Below, piece by piece: positions 7,607 through 16,278 of a DNA stretch of 18,909 nt. The stretch comes from Hominisplanchenecus_A murintestinalis (GTDB taxonomy: Bacteria > Bacillota > Clostridia > Lachnospirales > Lachnospiraceae): the NCBI RefSeq assembly GCF_943193015.1, contig NZ_CALPCM010000045.1, forward strand, positions 1 through 18,909, given 5' to 3'. Position 1 is the first letter of the stretch; every line of letters begins with the position of its first letter. Under the pieces are notes generated by a model. The model had not been told where the DNA came from. It saw only the letters and a list, made by a program, of their open reading frames with translations, and did not search any database. The translations under genes and the position numbers were made by a program.

Positions 7607-8182
7607 ATGGCAAAAAAAGGAATCGAGTACACGGTGTTTGGAATACTTCAGGAAGACGGCAGCTATAAAGATGGGAAATATCTCAGTCCAGTCGCAAACT
7701 TTAACGGAACGCCGAACAAATCAAATGTTGTAGATTATGGAGACGACCGCGCATTAGAGACGGATAATTCCGTTACGGGAGGTACGCTGTCCATCGAAAT
7801 GAATAATGATGACGAGGAAACTTACACGTTTCTGCTGGGACATAAAAAAGATGAAGAGACAGGAGAAATAATTTACGACGTCAACGACATCCCGCCATAC
7901 GTAGGATGCGGCGCTATTGGGACGAGTGGAAAGAAAAAAGTAGTAAAATTCTATACAAAGGTTCAGTTCGGCGAACCGAACGATGAAAATACAACGCGCC
8001 AGGAAAGCACCACTTTTAATCATAGTACGCTGGAGGGCACTATCCTGATACCGGAAGACGGCGTATGGAAAATCAGGAAAGAGTTTGACACGTTGAAAGA
8101 GGCGAAAGCGTGGCTGAATGAGAAAGTAGGCATAACAGGCGCAGGGGGAGCAGGAACTCTCGACGAAGAGAAAGGAGCGTAG
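7607..8182 (+). CDS. Major tail (tube) protein, phi13 family
   Basis: The product is 191 aa from ATG 7607, with ACAGGAGGAAAAAG upstream. The N-terminus (KKGIEYTVFGILQEDGSYKD), the acidic 'DDEETYTFLLGHKKDEETG' turn and the VVKFYTKVQFGEPND...TTFNHSTLEGTI segment are characteristic of phi13-type major tail proteins, which stack as hexameric rings around the tape measure. The last ~35 residues (helix KEFDTLKEAKAWLNEKVG, then a Gly/Ala-rich end) look like an appended short tail rather than an Ig-like domain. Expected to be abundant. Confidence 0.92.
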   Translation: MAKKGIEYTVFGILQEDGSYKDGKYLSPVANFNGTPNKSNVVDYGDDRALETDNSVTGGTLSIEMNNDDEETYTFLLGHKKDEETGEIIYDVNDIPPYVGCGAIGTSGKKKVVKFYTKVQFGEPNDENTTRQESTTFNHSTLEGTILIPEDGVWKIRKEFDTLKEAKAWLNEKVGITGAGGAGTLDEEKGA

Positions 8183-8185
8183 CCT

Positions 8186-8572
8186 ATGGGAGCGTTAAGA
8201 CCGACAGGAGTACCGCTGGTGCTTGACGGGATGGAGAGACATCTGCTCTTCACCTTGAATGCAATAGATGAAATCCAGGAGCGTTCAGGCGCGCCCCTGG
8301 AGGAAGTAATGGGAGGATTGACTGACATAGAAACTGCGGAGGATACACTGCGGCTGGTTTTGTTGGTGTTGTTAAATGACGAGGTGGAACGCCTGAGCTA
8401 CAAAGGCCGGACGTGCGATTTAGAGCTGGTAGACGAAAAACAGATAGGTTGGATGCTGACGCGGCAGAATTTGATAGAAGCCGTCACTGCTACTCTGAGA
8501 GCATATGGAAGTGGTCTGCCGGAACCGGATGACGACGACCCAAACCGGGAGGGCGGGAGACAAGAGGAGTAA
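8186..8572 (+). CDS. Tail assembly chaperone gpG-like
   Basis: The product is 128 aa from ATG 8186, three bases after the major tail stop. A short beta-rich start (GVPLVLDGMERHLLFTLNAI) is followed by a helical body (DEIQERSGAPLEEVMGG, TAEDTLRLVLLVLLNDEVE) and an acidic C-terminus ending DDDDPNREGGRQEE. Small acidic proteins at this position bind the tape measure protein and recruit tail subunits. A slippery heptamer near the 3' end (8539-8545) allows a minority of ribosomes to shift -1 and make gpGT instead. Confidence 0.85.
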   Translation: MGALRPTGVPLVLDGMERHLLFTLNAIDEIQERSGAPLEEVMGGLTDIETAEDTLRLVLLVLLNDEVERLSYKGRTCDLELVDEKQIGWMLTRQNLIEAVTATLRAYGSGLPEPDDDDPNREGGRQEE

Positions 8573-8730
8573 ATGTCGCCCGCCTTTTGTACATCGGATG
8601 CAAAATCCTGAATTTCTCAGAATGGGAAGTTATGAACATGACCTTGCGCAAATTTTTCCTGATTTACAACGAATATCTGGAAATGAACGGGCTAAAAAAA
8701 GAGCCGGCCGGGATTGACGATTTGCCGTAA
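8186..8730 (+). CDS. gpGT fusion made by -1 programmed frameshift
   Basis: Ribosomes translate codons 1-120 of gpG, slip back one base on C-CCA-AAC (8539-8545), and resume at CCG 8545, giving about 181 aa. The -1 frame is open only from 8533 (TGA at 8530-8532) to TAA at 8728-8730, so the shift window is narrow and contains the heptamer. The added segment has no start of its own and reads like a real T domain: ARLLYIGCKILNFSEWEVMN, then helical FFLIYNEYLEMNGLKKEPAG. In lambda-like tails a small fraction of gpGT relative to gpG is needed for tail assembly. The 8505-8717 open frame in the third frame is a shadow. Confidence 0.85.
8539..8584 (+). promoter_or_regulatory. Slippery heptamer and frameshift-stimulating hairpin
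   Basis: CCCAAAC (8539-8545) fits X-XXY-YYZ in the gpG reading frame (codons CCA, AAC). After a 6-base spacer, GGCGGG (8552-8557) pairs with CCCGCC (8579-8584), and GAC (8559-8561) pairs with GTC (8575-8577) across one A/G mismatch. The 13-base loop (8562-8574) contains the gpG stop codon. Heptamer, spacing and stem match established -1 frameshift signals. Confidence 0.8.
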
Positions 8731-8739
8731 GAACGAGTA

Positions 8740-8768
8740 TTGTATTAATATCAAAAATGTGAGATAAT
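8740..8768 (+). promoter_or_regulatory. Putative promoter of the small membrane-protein gene
   Basis: TTGTAT (8740-8745), a 17-base spacer and GATAAT (8763-8768) with TG at 8760-8761 form an extended -10 promoter. A second weaker arrangement, TTGACG (8714-8719) with TATTGT (8738-8743), overlaps the end of the T frame. The stretch is AT-rich compared with its flanks. Either would drive the 76-aa gene independently of the late transcript. Confidence 0.45.
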
Positions 8769-8788
8769 ATAGCGAAGGGGATGATGAT

Positions 8789-9019
8789 ATGTTGGAGAAT
8801 ATCTTGAAAAATGTTTTAAAAGTATTATTCTGGGTAATTGCGCTATGGTGCTTTTTGGTGAAAGGATTCCTGTATTGTATTATCTGGATGGTGGTAGCCG
8901 CCCCTTTGCTGCTCACTGCATTTCTCGTATTCCTTGCATGGAAGAGCGGGAAAGAGAGAAAAGAGCACCCGAAAAAATATAAAAACGAAAAATCAGACAA
9001 TTTTGTTTATATGGAATAG
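8789..9019 (+). CDS. Small two-helix membrane protein, unrecognised
   Basis: The product is 76 aa from ATG 8789, with GAAGGGG (8774-8780) 8 bases upstream. Residues about 8-50 are strongly hydrophobic with a single lysine in the middle, consistent with two membrane helices in a hairpin. They are followed by a basic tail (KSGKERKEHPKKYKNEKSDN). No known family is recognised. It occupies the chaperone/tape-measure junction, which in siphophages is normally empty. It has its own candidate promoter and a terminator right after its stop, and it is not obviously structural. It could be a moron-type conversion or superinfection-exclusion protein; that is inference from layout only. Confidence 0.7.
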   Translation: MLENILKNVLKVLFWVIALWCFLVKGFLYCIIWMVVAAPLLLTAFLVFLAWKSGKERKEHPKKYKNEKSDNFVYME

Positions 9020-9027
9020 AACATGAC

Positions 9028-9059
9028 AAGAGGACGTTCAGTGATGAGCGTTCTTTTTT
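9028..9059 (+). terminator. Intrinsic terminator before the tape measure gene
   Basis: A 13-bp stem pairs 9028-9040 (AAGAGGACGTTCA) with 9045-9057 around a GTGA loop (9041-9044), and the 3' arm runs into TTTTTT (9054-9059). It begins 8 bases after the membrane-protein stop and ends about 24 bases before the tape measure ATG. Transcripts reaching the tail genes must read through it or start beyond it. Confidence 0.75.
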
Positions 9060-9082
9060 ATCATAAAACAGCAGGAGGCAGT

Positions 9083-12000
9083 ATGGCAGGGAAAATAGGG
9101 ATAGTATTAGCCCTGGATGGGGAAAGGGAATTTACACAGGCTGTCAGCAACGCAAACAAACAGGCAAAAACATTTAAGACAGTATTGGAAAATGTAACGC
9201 AGGAATTTGACGGCAATGCAAATTCCATGGAAGCTTTAAAGGCAAAACAGCAGGCGCTGACACAGATACAGACATCTTATCAACAGAAACTGGAAGCTGC
9301 CAACACAGGGCTTAAAAAAGCAACGGAAAATTACAATAAACAGGGTGACCGCCTAAAAGAGTTGGAAAAGGAGCTAAAGGAAGCGAAAGACGCGCAGAAA
9401 GAAATGGAAAAGGCGGGGGATACATCCTCGGAAGCATACCAGAAACAGTGCTCAGAAGTGGAAAAGCTGTCAAAGGCCGTAGATAAGCAGAGAATCGCCC
9501 AACTCAAAGAGAGCGGAAGTGTATCAGATTGGAACAAGAGAATCGCGCAATCTGAGAAAGAGCTGAGAGACGCGAACAGGGCGATAGAGCAGAATGAACA
9601 GTATCTGAAAGAGGCTGAACAGGCGGTTGACGGGTGCGCGAAAAGTATCGACAAATTCGGACATGAGGTAAGTGAAAGCACAGAAGAGCTGAAAGAAGCG
9701 TCAAATGAGACCATAAATTGGAAAGATAAGCTTGCGAACGGAGTAGCAGGAAAAGCGGTCAATGTTGTAGCAGATGCGATAGGAAACGTCGTAGATAAGA
9801 CAAAGGAAGCCGCAGCATATGCACTTGACGTCGGAAAGTCTTTTGAAGCGGCAATGTCAAGTGTAGAGGCACTTTCAGGTGCGTCGGGAAGCGACCTGGA
9901 AGCCTTGACGAATAAAGCAAAAGAGCTCGGCTCATCGACGGCGTTTACTGCATCACAGGCGGCTGACGCTCTGGGGAACATGGCGCTTGCTGGATGGGAC
10001 ACTCAGCAGATGCTGACAGGCATAGACGGAGTATTGCAGCTTGCGGCAGCGGGCAGCATGGATTTAGCAGCGGCATCCGATGCCGTAGCAGGATACCTGG
10101 CGGCGTTCGGGATGGAAGCGTCAGAATCTGCCAGACTTGCTGATGTCATGGCCTACGCGCAGGCGAACAGTAAAACAACTACACAGCAGTTGGCAGAGGC
10201 ATACGGTACATGCGCCACTAATCTGACGGCGGCTGGACAGGAAATGGAGACCACGACAGCATTACTGGAAGGGCTTGCGAAAGTAAACGATACTGGTTCA
10301 GCGGCCGGGACAGTACTGTCAGCAGTCATGGCGCAGATTACGGCAAAGATGAAGGATGGAAAGATTGCCATCGGGGACACATCAGTAGAAGTGAAAAAAT
10401 CTAACGGGGATTTCCGGGACATGATTGATATCGTCGAGGATATCGAAAAGGCAACGGACGGCATGGGAGGAGCGCAGCGCGCGGCAGCCCTGGCCACAAC
10501 ATTTAACCGGACATCGTTGAACGGCCTAAATGAGCTGATTAAGGTCGGAAGTAAACAGTTAAGAGAATACAAAGCGGGGCTTGAGACGTGCAGCGGAGCA
10601 GCGGCTGACATGGCAGCTACCATGCAGGATAATCTTCAGGGCAAAGTCACAATTCTACAATCCGCCCTGGAGGGACTGGGAATCAGCGCATACGAGAAAT
10701 TCTCTGGTCCGCTACAAGATACGGCGGAAAAGGCAACGGGAATCATTGAAGAGCTGACTGAAAAAATGAACAACGGGGAGCTTGGAAGGGCTTTTGAGAG
10801 CCTTGCAGAATCGTTGGGAGATAATGTTGACGTGCTGGGAGATGTTGCGGATGGTCTGGTATGGATTATTGAGCATGGAGACTTAATCATAGCGACACTA
10901 AAAGGCATTGGCACGGGTTTACTCATGTACAAAGCGGTTTCTGGCATAACAAGCGTTATAACTGCATTGCAGGGTATGCGCACAGCTCTTGCGGCGGCAG
11001 AATCCGCACAGGCAGCGCTTAACCTGACGCAGATGGCAAATCCTATTGCGCTGGTGACGGCGGGGGTGGCGGCCCTGGGAGTCGCCCTGACATCTCTTGC
11101 AAAGAGCGAAATGAAAGCTATGCAGACAGAATCTGAGAAAGCCGCAGAAGAAGCAGAAAAATTGTCTGAACGGATGAGTGACTTAAGAGACAGCATAGCA
11201 GAACAGGTAGACGCTCAGAAAGAGGAAGCTACCGCTACGGCCGCTCAATATACAAACTACCAAAAGATGTCAGATAAAATATATGAGCTGAACGACGCCA
11301 TAAAGAGCGGGGCAATGACTGAGGCAGAGGCAGCTACCGCCAAGGCACAAATGAGCTATTACGTCCAGAAGCTCAATGACGAAATACCGGGGCTGAGCCT
11401 GGAAATAGACAAGCAGACCGGGCTCGTAAAGCAGGGAAAAGAGGCTACAGACCAGTATATTACGTCGATGAAGAACAAAGCTATTGCATCTGTTGTGGAG
11501 GAACAGCTAACGGAGTTGTATGAGCAGCAGACAAAAGCTCAAATCGGTGTAGCAGAAGCGGAAGGGACGAAAGCCGACGCCTACGAAAAATCCCAGGCAG
11601 CAGCAGAAAGAGCTGCCATGTACCAGGAAATATACAATGAGAAGGTAGAATTGGGAAACCGCGATGCATACGACGCAGTAAACGGACAGGGCGCATATGC
11701 AAAAGCGCTTGAAAATATCGCAAAGAAGCATAAGATATCAAACGAAGAGCTGGAAAATGCCTCTGACATTATGTATGATGCTGCAAAGGATGCAGAACAT
11801 TATCAGCAAGAAGAGGAAAACGCAGCTAAAGCAGTGGAAAACGCAGGTTCGGCAGAAAAAGAAGCAACTGCGGCAATTGATGAAAAGTCAAAAGCGATTG
11901 TGAAATTTTTAAAACAACAAGGACTTACCAACGAGCAGATTGCCGAAATGACGGGAATCGTCATGGACAATACGGAAGAGATGAACGATAACGCAGAGGC

Positions 12001-15000
12001 CATGGATGGCGCTGCTGATTCCGCGGAAAACTATGCAGAATCTGCAGATGACATCGTGGCATCCTCAGAAGCCCAGAAGGAAGCCCTTGAATCCCTCCGG
12101 GAGAAGTTCGAAGAGATTAAATCTTCTATTGAACAGGGTATGCAAGAGAAAATTAGCCTGTTTGATGCCTTTGACGGCGGCGATACTTACAACTTGGATA
12201 ACATGGGGGATCGTCTTGAGAAACAGAAAGAAGAATTGCTGAAATGGAAGGAGAACATGCAGACACTTGCCAGGGAAGTCGGCGGCTCTATGAGCGCAGA
12301 GTTGTATGATAAACTGCTGGAATTGGGACCGGAATATGCTAATTTCACCCAGCAACTGGCGGATTGTCTTGATCCGGAAAAAGGTGGGAGCAAAGAACAG
12401 CTGGAAAGGATTGCGAAAGATTATGCGGAAGTGTTTGACATTACGGACAGTGCGTCAGAAGAACTTGCGAGGAGTCAAGCCATGTTTAAAACTGTCATGG
12501 GCGAGATGTCAAATTCTACAGAACTTGACTTTTCAAACCTCCGGGAATCCCTTGAGGGAGCTGCATCCGCAGCCGCCGAAGGCGGGGAGGTAATTTCCGA
12601 GGAACTGAAAAAATCCTTCCTTGATACCGTGAAAGCAGCGGAAGAAATGGGGGCGGAAATTCCGGAAGGGCTTGCAGACAAGATAGCGTCCGGCGATGTA
12701 TCTATCGGCGATGCAATCGCCCAATTAAAGGGGAGCATGGAAGCGCAGTTCAATTTCCTCTCTGAGCTTGCCGGGGAAGCGGGGATAGAAATACCGGACG
12801 AAATCCGCCAGGGAATCCTAAACGGCGGGGAGGAGGCTGTACAGGCAATTGCCCAGCTTCAGGAGAAGATACTGAAGGAACAGGAAAAATCGGAGAAGGA
12901 GTTCAAGAAAGGCGGGAAGAAAAATACAGAAGCTGTTGGCGCAGGAACCGAAGAGGCAAAGTCTGGGGTTGTCAGCAAAACAGGCGGCATCATGCAGGAA
13001 TCGGCGAACACAGCAAACAGCTACTACACGCAGTTCAGGAATGTAGGTGGCAATATGATGTCCGGTGTCGCCCTGGGCATGACCAGTAATTCCAATCTGG
13101 TCTATGACGCTGTTCGCAGAATCTTAGAGCAGGCAAAGAAAGAAGCGGACAAGGCGACGGATTCGCATAGCCCTTCCCGCGTCTGGCGGAACCAGGTCGG
13201 CGCGTACATGTCCCAGGGGCTGGCGCTTGGTATTTCCGATGGGACAAAAGATGTAACCTCTGCCGCTACAGGGCTTGCGCGGTCTGCCACCAAAGCGACA
13301 AAAGAAGAGCTGGACATTAACTCCCCGAGTAAGATATTTATAAAACTGGGAGGATATATTTCGGAAGGGCTGGGCATCGGCATCAAAAACAAAAAAGGCT
13401 ACGCAGTCCAGACATCGAAAAAGATGGCAAAAGAAGTCTACAAGGCGTCTGCAGAGTGGATGGAAAAGTACATGAGTTCGCATAATGTAAGCCTGGAAGG
13501 GGAGAAGAAATTCTGGAAGCAGCTTGCGAAAACTGTGAAAAAGGACAGCAAGTCCTACAAGGACGCCCTGAAACATGCCGCCGCAAACGATAAGTTCATA
13601 AAAGAAGTGCGAGGGAAGGTAAAGGACGCCTTTGACGTGTCCTGGTATACGAAAAAGGCAAAAAAGACTGTAAAGAAAGATGCGGATAAATATTACGGCG
13701 AGGTCACCAAAGCGGCGAAGAAATTCATCGACAACAAGAAAGCCGTGGACGGCACGGGACTCCGGCAGGAAAAATATTTCTGGGAGCAGGTGAAAAAGAA
13801 AGCAGGGAAAGGAACGCAGACCTACGCGGACGCAGCAAAGCGGATAAAGGAAATCAATAAGGATATTAAAAAGCAGGTAAAAGCCAACGCAGAGACAAAA
13901 CAGGAGAAAAAAGAATATGGCGTATCGGGAGCAGGGCTGGAGTTGTATAAATCCCTCTACAAAGTATCAGCGCAGGCAGAGATTGACTACTGGAAGAAAA
14001 TAAGAAAGAATGGGAAGCTTACAAAGGCGCAGAAGTTGGAAGTTGATAAGAATATTCTGGAAGCCGAGGAGAACTTCAATGAGCAGATGAAAGCCCTGAA
14101 AGATGATTATTACGAAAAATGTAAAGACATCAACGACAAGCTCAAAGATGATATCGAAGAACTGACGGAAGAATATGAAACAGCATTTGCGGACAGGAAA
14201 ACTGCTATTAAGTCGGCATTCGGGACATTTGATGAATTCTCCAGCGAAGCGGAAGCCCCAGAGGTGCTCCTGGAAAACATGAAATCCCAGGCAGCGGGAT
14301 ATGCGCTGTGGATAGAACAGCTTGGGGAGCTGGAGGGGAAAGGCATCCTGAAAAGTCCGTTCATAGAGGAATTGCGCCAGATGGGGCCGGAAGCCGCCGC
14401 TACTATCATGTCTTTAAACATGATGACCGAAGAACAGCTTAGGCAGGCACAGCAGGCATGGGACGAAAAAGACAGGCTGGCAGAGGCGCAGGCGGCGAAA
14501 GAGACGGAAGCGCTGCGGAAAAAGAACGAGGAACAGATAAAGAAACTCCGGGAGGAAGCGCAGAAACAGCTGGATACATATAAAGCAGAATATGAAGCAG
14601 CATCGGCAGAGCTTTCTGCTGCCATGTCCGGCCCCCTGGAGGAACTGGCCGTGAAAGCGACTACGCTCGGGGAAAAGGCTACGGCGGAACTGATTCTCGG
14701 GATGAAGGACAGGGCAGAGTCAAAAGCAACAAAAAAAGAATTGAAAGAAGTGCGGAAGGAGGTGGCGTCCGGCTTGAACGGGCTCCCCAAAAAAGGAAAG
14801 GATATCGGGGGGGATATGCTGGCGGGGCTGCTCTCTGGGCTGTCGAATAAACTGGAGATTACAAAAGGTGCGAAATCCTTCGTGGAAGAGCTGGAAGCCG
14901 CCATAAAAGCAGCGGCGGGCATACACTCCCCATCCAGACGGTTCCGGGACGCTGTGGGGAAGCAGATACCCGCAGGCGTGGCACAAGGTGTAGAGGAAGG

Positions 15001-15340
15001 GACGGCTGAGGCGGAGCGTGCAGGGACGGATATGGTGGATTCCATGCTGGCGAAGTCGGCCGAACGGATGGAACGGCAGCGGGCGGTGCTGAAAAGATAT
15101 GTGGAAGGTTTAAACGGAAGCGCAGGCATTGCCGCCCTGGATAATCTGGCAGCGCCGCATCTGACGCAGGCGGCGAACATAACGGTGAATAACACAGGGG
15201 CAGCGGAGATGCTCGGGGGAGTGACGGCAGAAATACAGAAGCTGGGCGGAGAAATCAGGCGCATGAAAATCATGCTGGACACCGGGGAACTGGTGGGGGC
15301 AATTGGAGACGAACTGGCTATGGAGGCAAGGAGGGCATAG
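9083..15340 (+). CDS. Tail tape measure protein, TP901/PhageMin_Tail type
   Basis: The product is 2085 aa. ATG 9083 has GCAGGAGG just upstream; an in-frame ATG at 9023 would read through the terminator and is rejected. Residues ~20-220 are coiled coil. The PhageMin_Tail domain runs from about 255 to 500 (AMSSVEALSGASGSDLEAL..., with the ALGNMALAGWDTQQMLTGI motif). Hydrophobic segments lie near 598-675. Further coiled coil follows, then HSPSR-type motifs at 1362, 1413 and 1948 and Trp-helix repeats at W1478, W1567 and W1637. Long Lys/Glu helices fill 1650-1900. It sets tail length, is chaperoned by gpG/gpGT and is ejected with the DNA. Its stop abuts the Dit start. Confidence 0.95.
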   Translation: MAGKIGIVLALDGEREFTQAVSNANKQAKTFKTVLENVTQEFDGNANSMEALKAKQQALTQIQTSYQQKLEAANTGLKKATENYNKQGDRLKELEKELKEAKDAQKEMEKAGDTSSEAYQKQCSEVEKLSKAVDKQRIAQLKESGSVSDWNKRIAQSEKELRDANRAIEQNEQYLKEAEQAVDGCAKSIDKFGHEVSESTEELKEASNETINWKDKLANGVAGKAVNVVADAIGNVVDKTKEAAAYALDVGKSFEAAMSSVEALSGASGSDLEALTNKAKELGSSTAFTASQAADALGNMALAGWDTQQMLTGIDGVLQLAAAGSMDLAAASDAVAGYLAAFGMEASESARLADVMAYAQANSKTTTQQLAEAYGTCATNLTAAGQEMETTTALLEGLAKVNDTGSAAGTVLSAVMAQITAKMKDGKIAIGDTSVEVKKSNGDFRDMIDIVEDIEKATDGMGGAQRAAALATTFNRTSLNGLNELIKVGSKQLREYKAGLETCSGAAADMAATMQDNLQGKVTILQSALEGLGISAYEKFSGPLQDTAEKATGIIEELTEKMNNGELGRAFESLAESLGDNVDVLGDVADGLVWIIEHGDLIIATLKGIGTGLLMYKAVSGITSVITALQGMRTALAAAESAQAALNLTQMANPIALVTAGVAALGVALTSLAKSEMKAMQTESEKAAEEAEKLSERMSDLRDSIAEQVDAQKEEATATAAQYTNYQKMSDKIYELNDAIKSGAMTEAEAATAKAQMSYYVQKLNDEIPGLSLEIDKQTGLVKQGKEATDQYITSMKNKAIASVVEEQLTELYEQQTKAQIGVAEAEGTKADAYEKSQAAAERAAMYQEIYNEKVELGNRDAYDAVNGQGAYAKALENIAKKHKISNEELENASDIMYDAAKDAEHYQQEEENAAKAVENAGSAEKEATAAIDEKSKAIVKFLKQQGLTNEQIAEMTGIVMDNTEEMNDNAEAMDGAADSAENYAESADDIVASSEAQKEALESLREKFEEIKSSIEQGMQEKISLFDAFDGGDTYNLDNMGDRLEKQKEELLKWKENMQTLAREVGGSMSAELYDKLLELGPEYANFTQQLADCLDPEKGGSKEQLERIAKDYAEVFDITDSASEELARSQAMFKTVMGEMSNSTELDFSNLRESLEGAASAAAEGGEVISEELKKSFLDTVKAAEEMGAEIPEGLADKIASGDVSIGDAIAQLKGSMEAQFNFLSELAGEAGIEIPDEIRQGILNGGEEAVQAIAQLQEKILKEQEKSEKEFKKGGKKNTEAVGAGTEEAKSGVVSKTGGIMQESANTANSYYTQFRNVGGNMMSGVALGMTSNSNLVYDAVRRILEQAKKEADKATDSHSPSRVWRNQVGAYMSQGLALGISDGTKDVTSAATGLARSATKATKEELDINSPSKIFIKLGGYISEGLGIGIKNKKGYAVQTSKKMAKEVYKASAEWMEKYMSSHNVSLEGEKKFWKQLAKTVKKDSKSYKDALKHAAANDKFIKEVRGKVKDAFDVSWYTKKAKKTVKKDADKYYGEVTKAAKKFIDNKKAVDGTGLRQEKYFWEQVKKKAGKGTQTYADAAKRIKEINKDIKKQVKANAETKQEKKEYGVSGAGLELYKSLYKVSAQAEIDYWKKIRKNGKLTKAQKLEVDKNILEAEENFNEQMKALKDDYYEKCKDINDKLKDDIEELTEEYETAFADRKTAIKSAFGTFDEFSSEAEAPEVLLENMKSQAAGYALWIEQLGELEGKGILKSPFIEELRQMGPEAAATIMSLNMMTEEQLRQAQQAWDEKDRLAEAQAAKETEALRKKNEEQIKKLREEAQKQLDTYKAEYEAASAELSAAMSGPLEELAVKATTLGEKATAELILGMKDRAESKATKKELKEVRKEVASGLNGLPKKGKDIGGDMLAGLLSGLSNKLEITKGAKSFVEELEAAIKAAAGIHSPSRRFRDAVGKQIPAGVAQGVEEGTAEAERAGTDMVDSMLAKSAERMERQRAVLKRYVEGLNGSAGIAALDNLAAPHLTQAANITVNNTGAAEMLGGVTAEIQKLGGEIRRMKIMLDTGELVGAIGDELAMEARRA

Positions 15341-16267
15341 ATGTTAATAAACGGGATAGATATTTCACATTACGGCGCAAAACAGATGAAAGTAACGCCG
15401 GGGAAACGCACGGTTGCAAACGAAAGCGAGATGGCGGGCGGGCTTTTTGTGCCCGTCATGTGCACGCCCGAAATCGGCTTAAAGGAATACGAGATAGCGG
15501 TTGCGGTGCACGGGGACAGCAGGGAAGAGATATGGAGGCACACGGACATGGTCGTGGCGCTTTTCGGGAGGGGGCCGGCCGCTGTAAAACTGGATGGGTT
15601 CACCAGCACATTCCAACTGTCGCTAAGCGGCGTAAGGCAGGAGGAATATGGACCGAAACTGGACAGGTGGCACACGCTTATCCTAGAATGTAAGGGGTAC
15701 GAATGCGGCGAAGAAGTGGTGCGAACCTTCGGGTCAACCAGGCTTATTGACACTATGAAGAATGGCGTAAATGAGGATTACAAATTCGAGTTACAGGTTG
15801 AGTTGCCCATCATGCAGGGGATGCGCCCGGCATTGCTGGGGATAAAAATTGAACAGGTGTATGTGGTGGAGAGCGGGGATGTTACAAATGAATACGAATT
15901 TATAGGGAAGTGCGCGCCTATATGGGGAGAACTAAAGATTTCCGGTGTGTGTATGAACCGGTCAGGGGAATCTTTGGGGCCTGTGGAAATTTCCGCCTGG
16001 GGAGACGAAACATCCATAGAGATAGAGAAAGGCACGGGGATAGCCGTGGGGGATTCAGCGAACGGCTGGTCGGATGATATGGCCGGGTTTACAGTAGACA
16101 TGCCATCCCCCCCGGTGTGCGTGGGAAGCACAGGGAAATACCCCGAATCTCAGAGAATATTTTTCAAGTGGAAGTTCTATCGGCCGCCAGCAGATGAACG
16201 GCAGGGACAGTGGGTGAGGTATAGGAGGATTCGGCACACGCTTTCTTATACGCCAATCTATATATAG
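15341..16267 (+). CDS. Distal tail protein (Dit)
   Basis: The product is 308 aa. ATG 15341 follows the tape measure stop directly, with AAGGAGGG (15328-15335) inside that gene. The N-terminal MLINGIDISHYGAKQMKVTPG and the LKEYEIAVAVHGDSREEIWRH / FQLSLSGVRQEEYGP segments fit the N-terminal Dit/phage tail-family domain that forms the ring at the tail tip. The C-terminal half (about 170-308) is a beta-rich domain with SADDMAGFTVD-like strand patterns, possibly a carbohydrate-binding or gp27-like element. It joins the tube to the Tal-like protein encoded next. Domain boundaries are approximate. Confidence 0.85.
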   Translation: MLINGIDISHYGAKQMKVTPGKRTVANESEMAGGLFVPVMCTPEIGLKEYEIAVAVHGDSREEIWRHTDMVVALFGRGPAAVKLDGFTSTFQLSLSGVRQEEYGPKLDRWHTLILECKGYECGEEVVRTFGSTRLIDTMKNGVNEDYKFELQVELPIMQGMRPALLGIKIEQVYVVESGDVTNEYEFIGKCAPIWGELKISGVCMNRSGESLGPVEISAWGDETSIEIEKGTGIAVGDSANGWSDDMAGFTVDMPSPPVCVGSTGKYPESQRIFFKWKFYRPPADERQGQWVRYRRIRHTLSYTPIYI

Positions 16268-16278
16268 GAGGCAGGGGG

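Noticed and set aside
8573..8611. ATG 8573 after AGAGGAG, just past the gpG stop
   Set aside because: Good spacing, but the frame encodes only 12 residues (MSPAFCTSDAKS) and lies in the frameshift hairpin.
8505..8717. 70-codon open frame overlapping gpG and the T frame
   Set aside because: It is in the third frame with no ribosome binding site; the -1 frame encodes the coherent T domain.
9023..9082. N-terminal extension of the tape measure (adds 20 residues)
   Set aside because: Would translate through the terminator hairpin; GCAGGAGG directs ATG 9083.
14110..15282. 390-codon open frame on the - strand inside the tape measure gene
   Set aside because: Ser/Ala/Phe-rich composition is what antisense of Glu/Lys/Ala-rich helical codons gives; no ribosome binding site or domain. 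It is a shadow.
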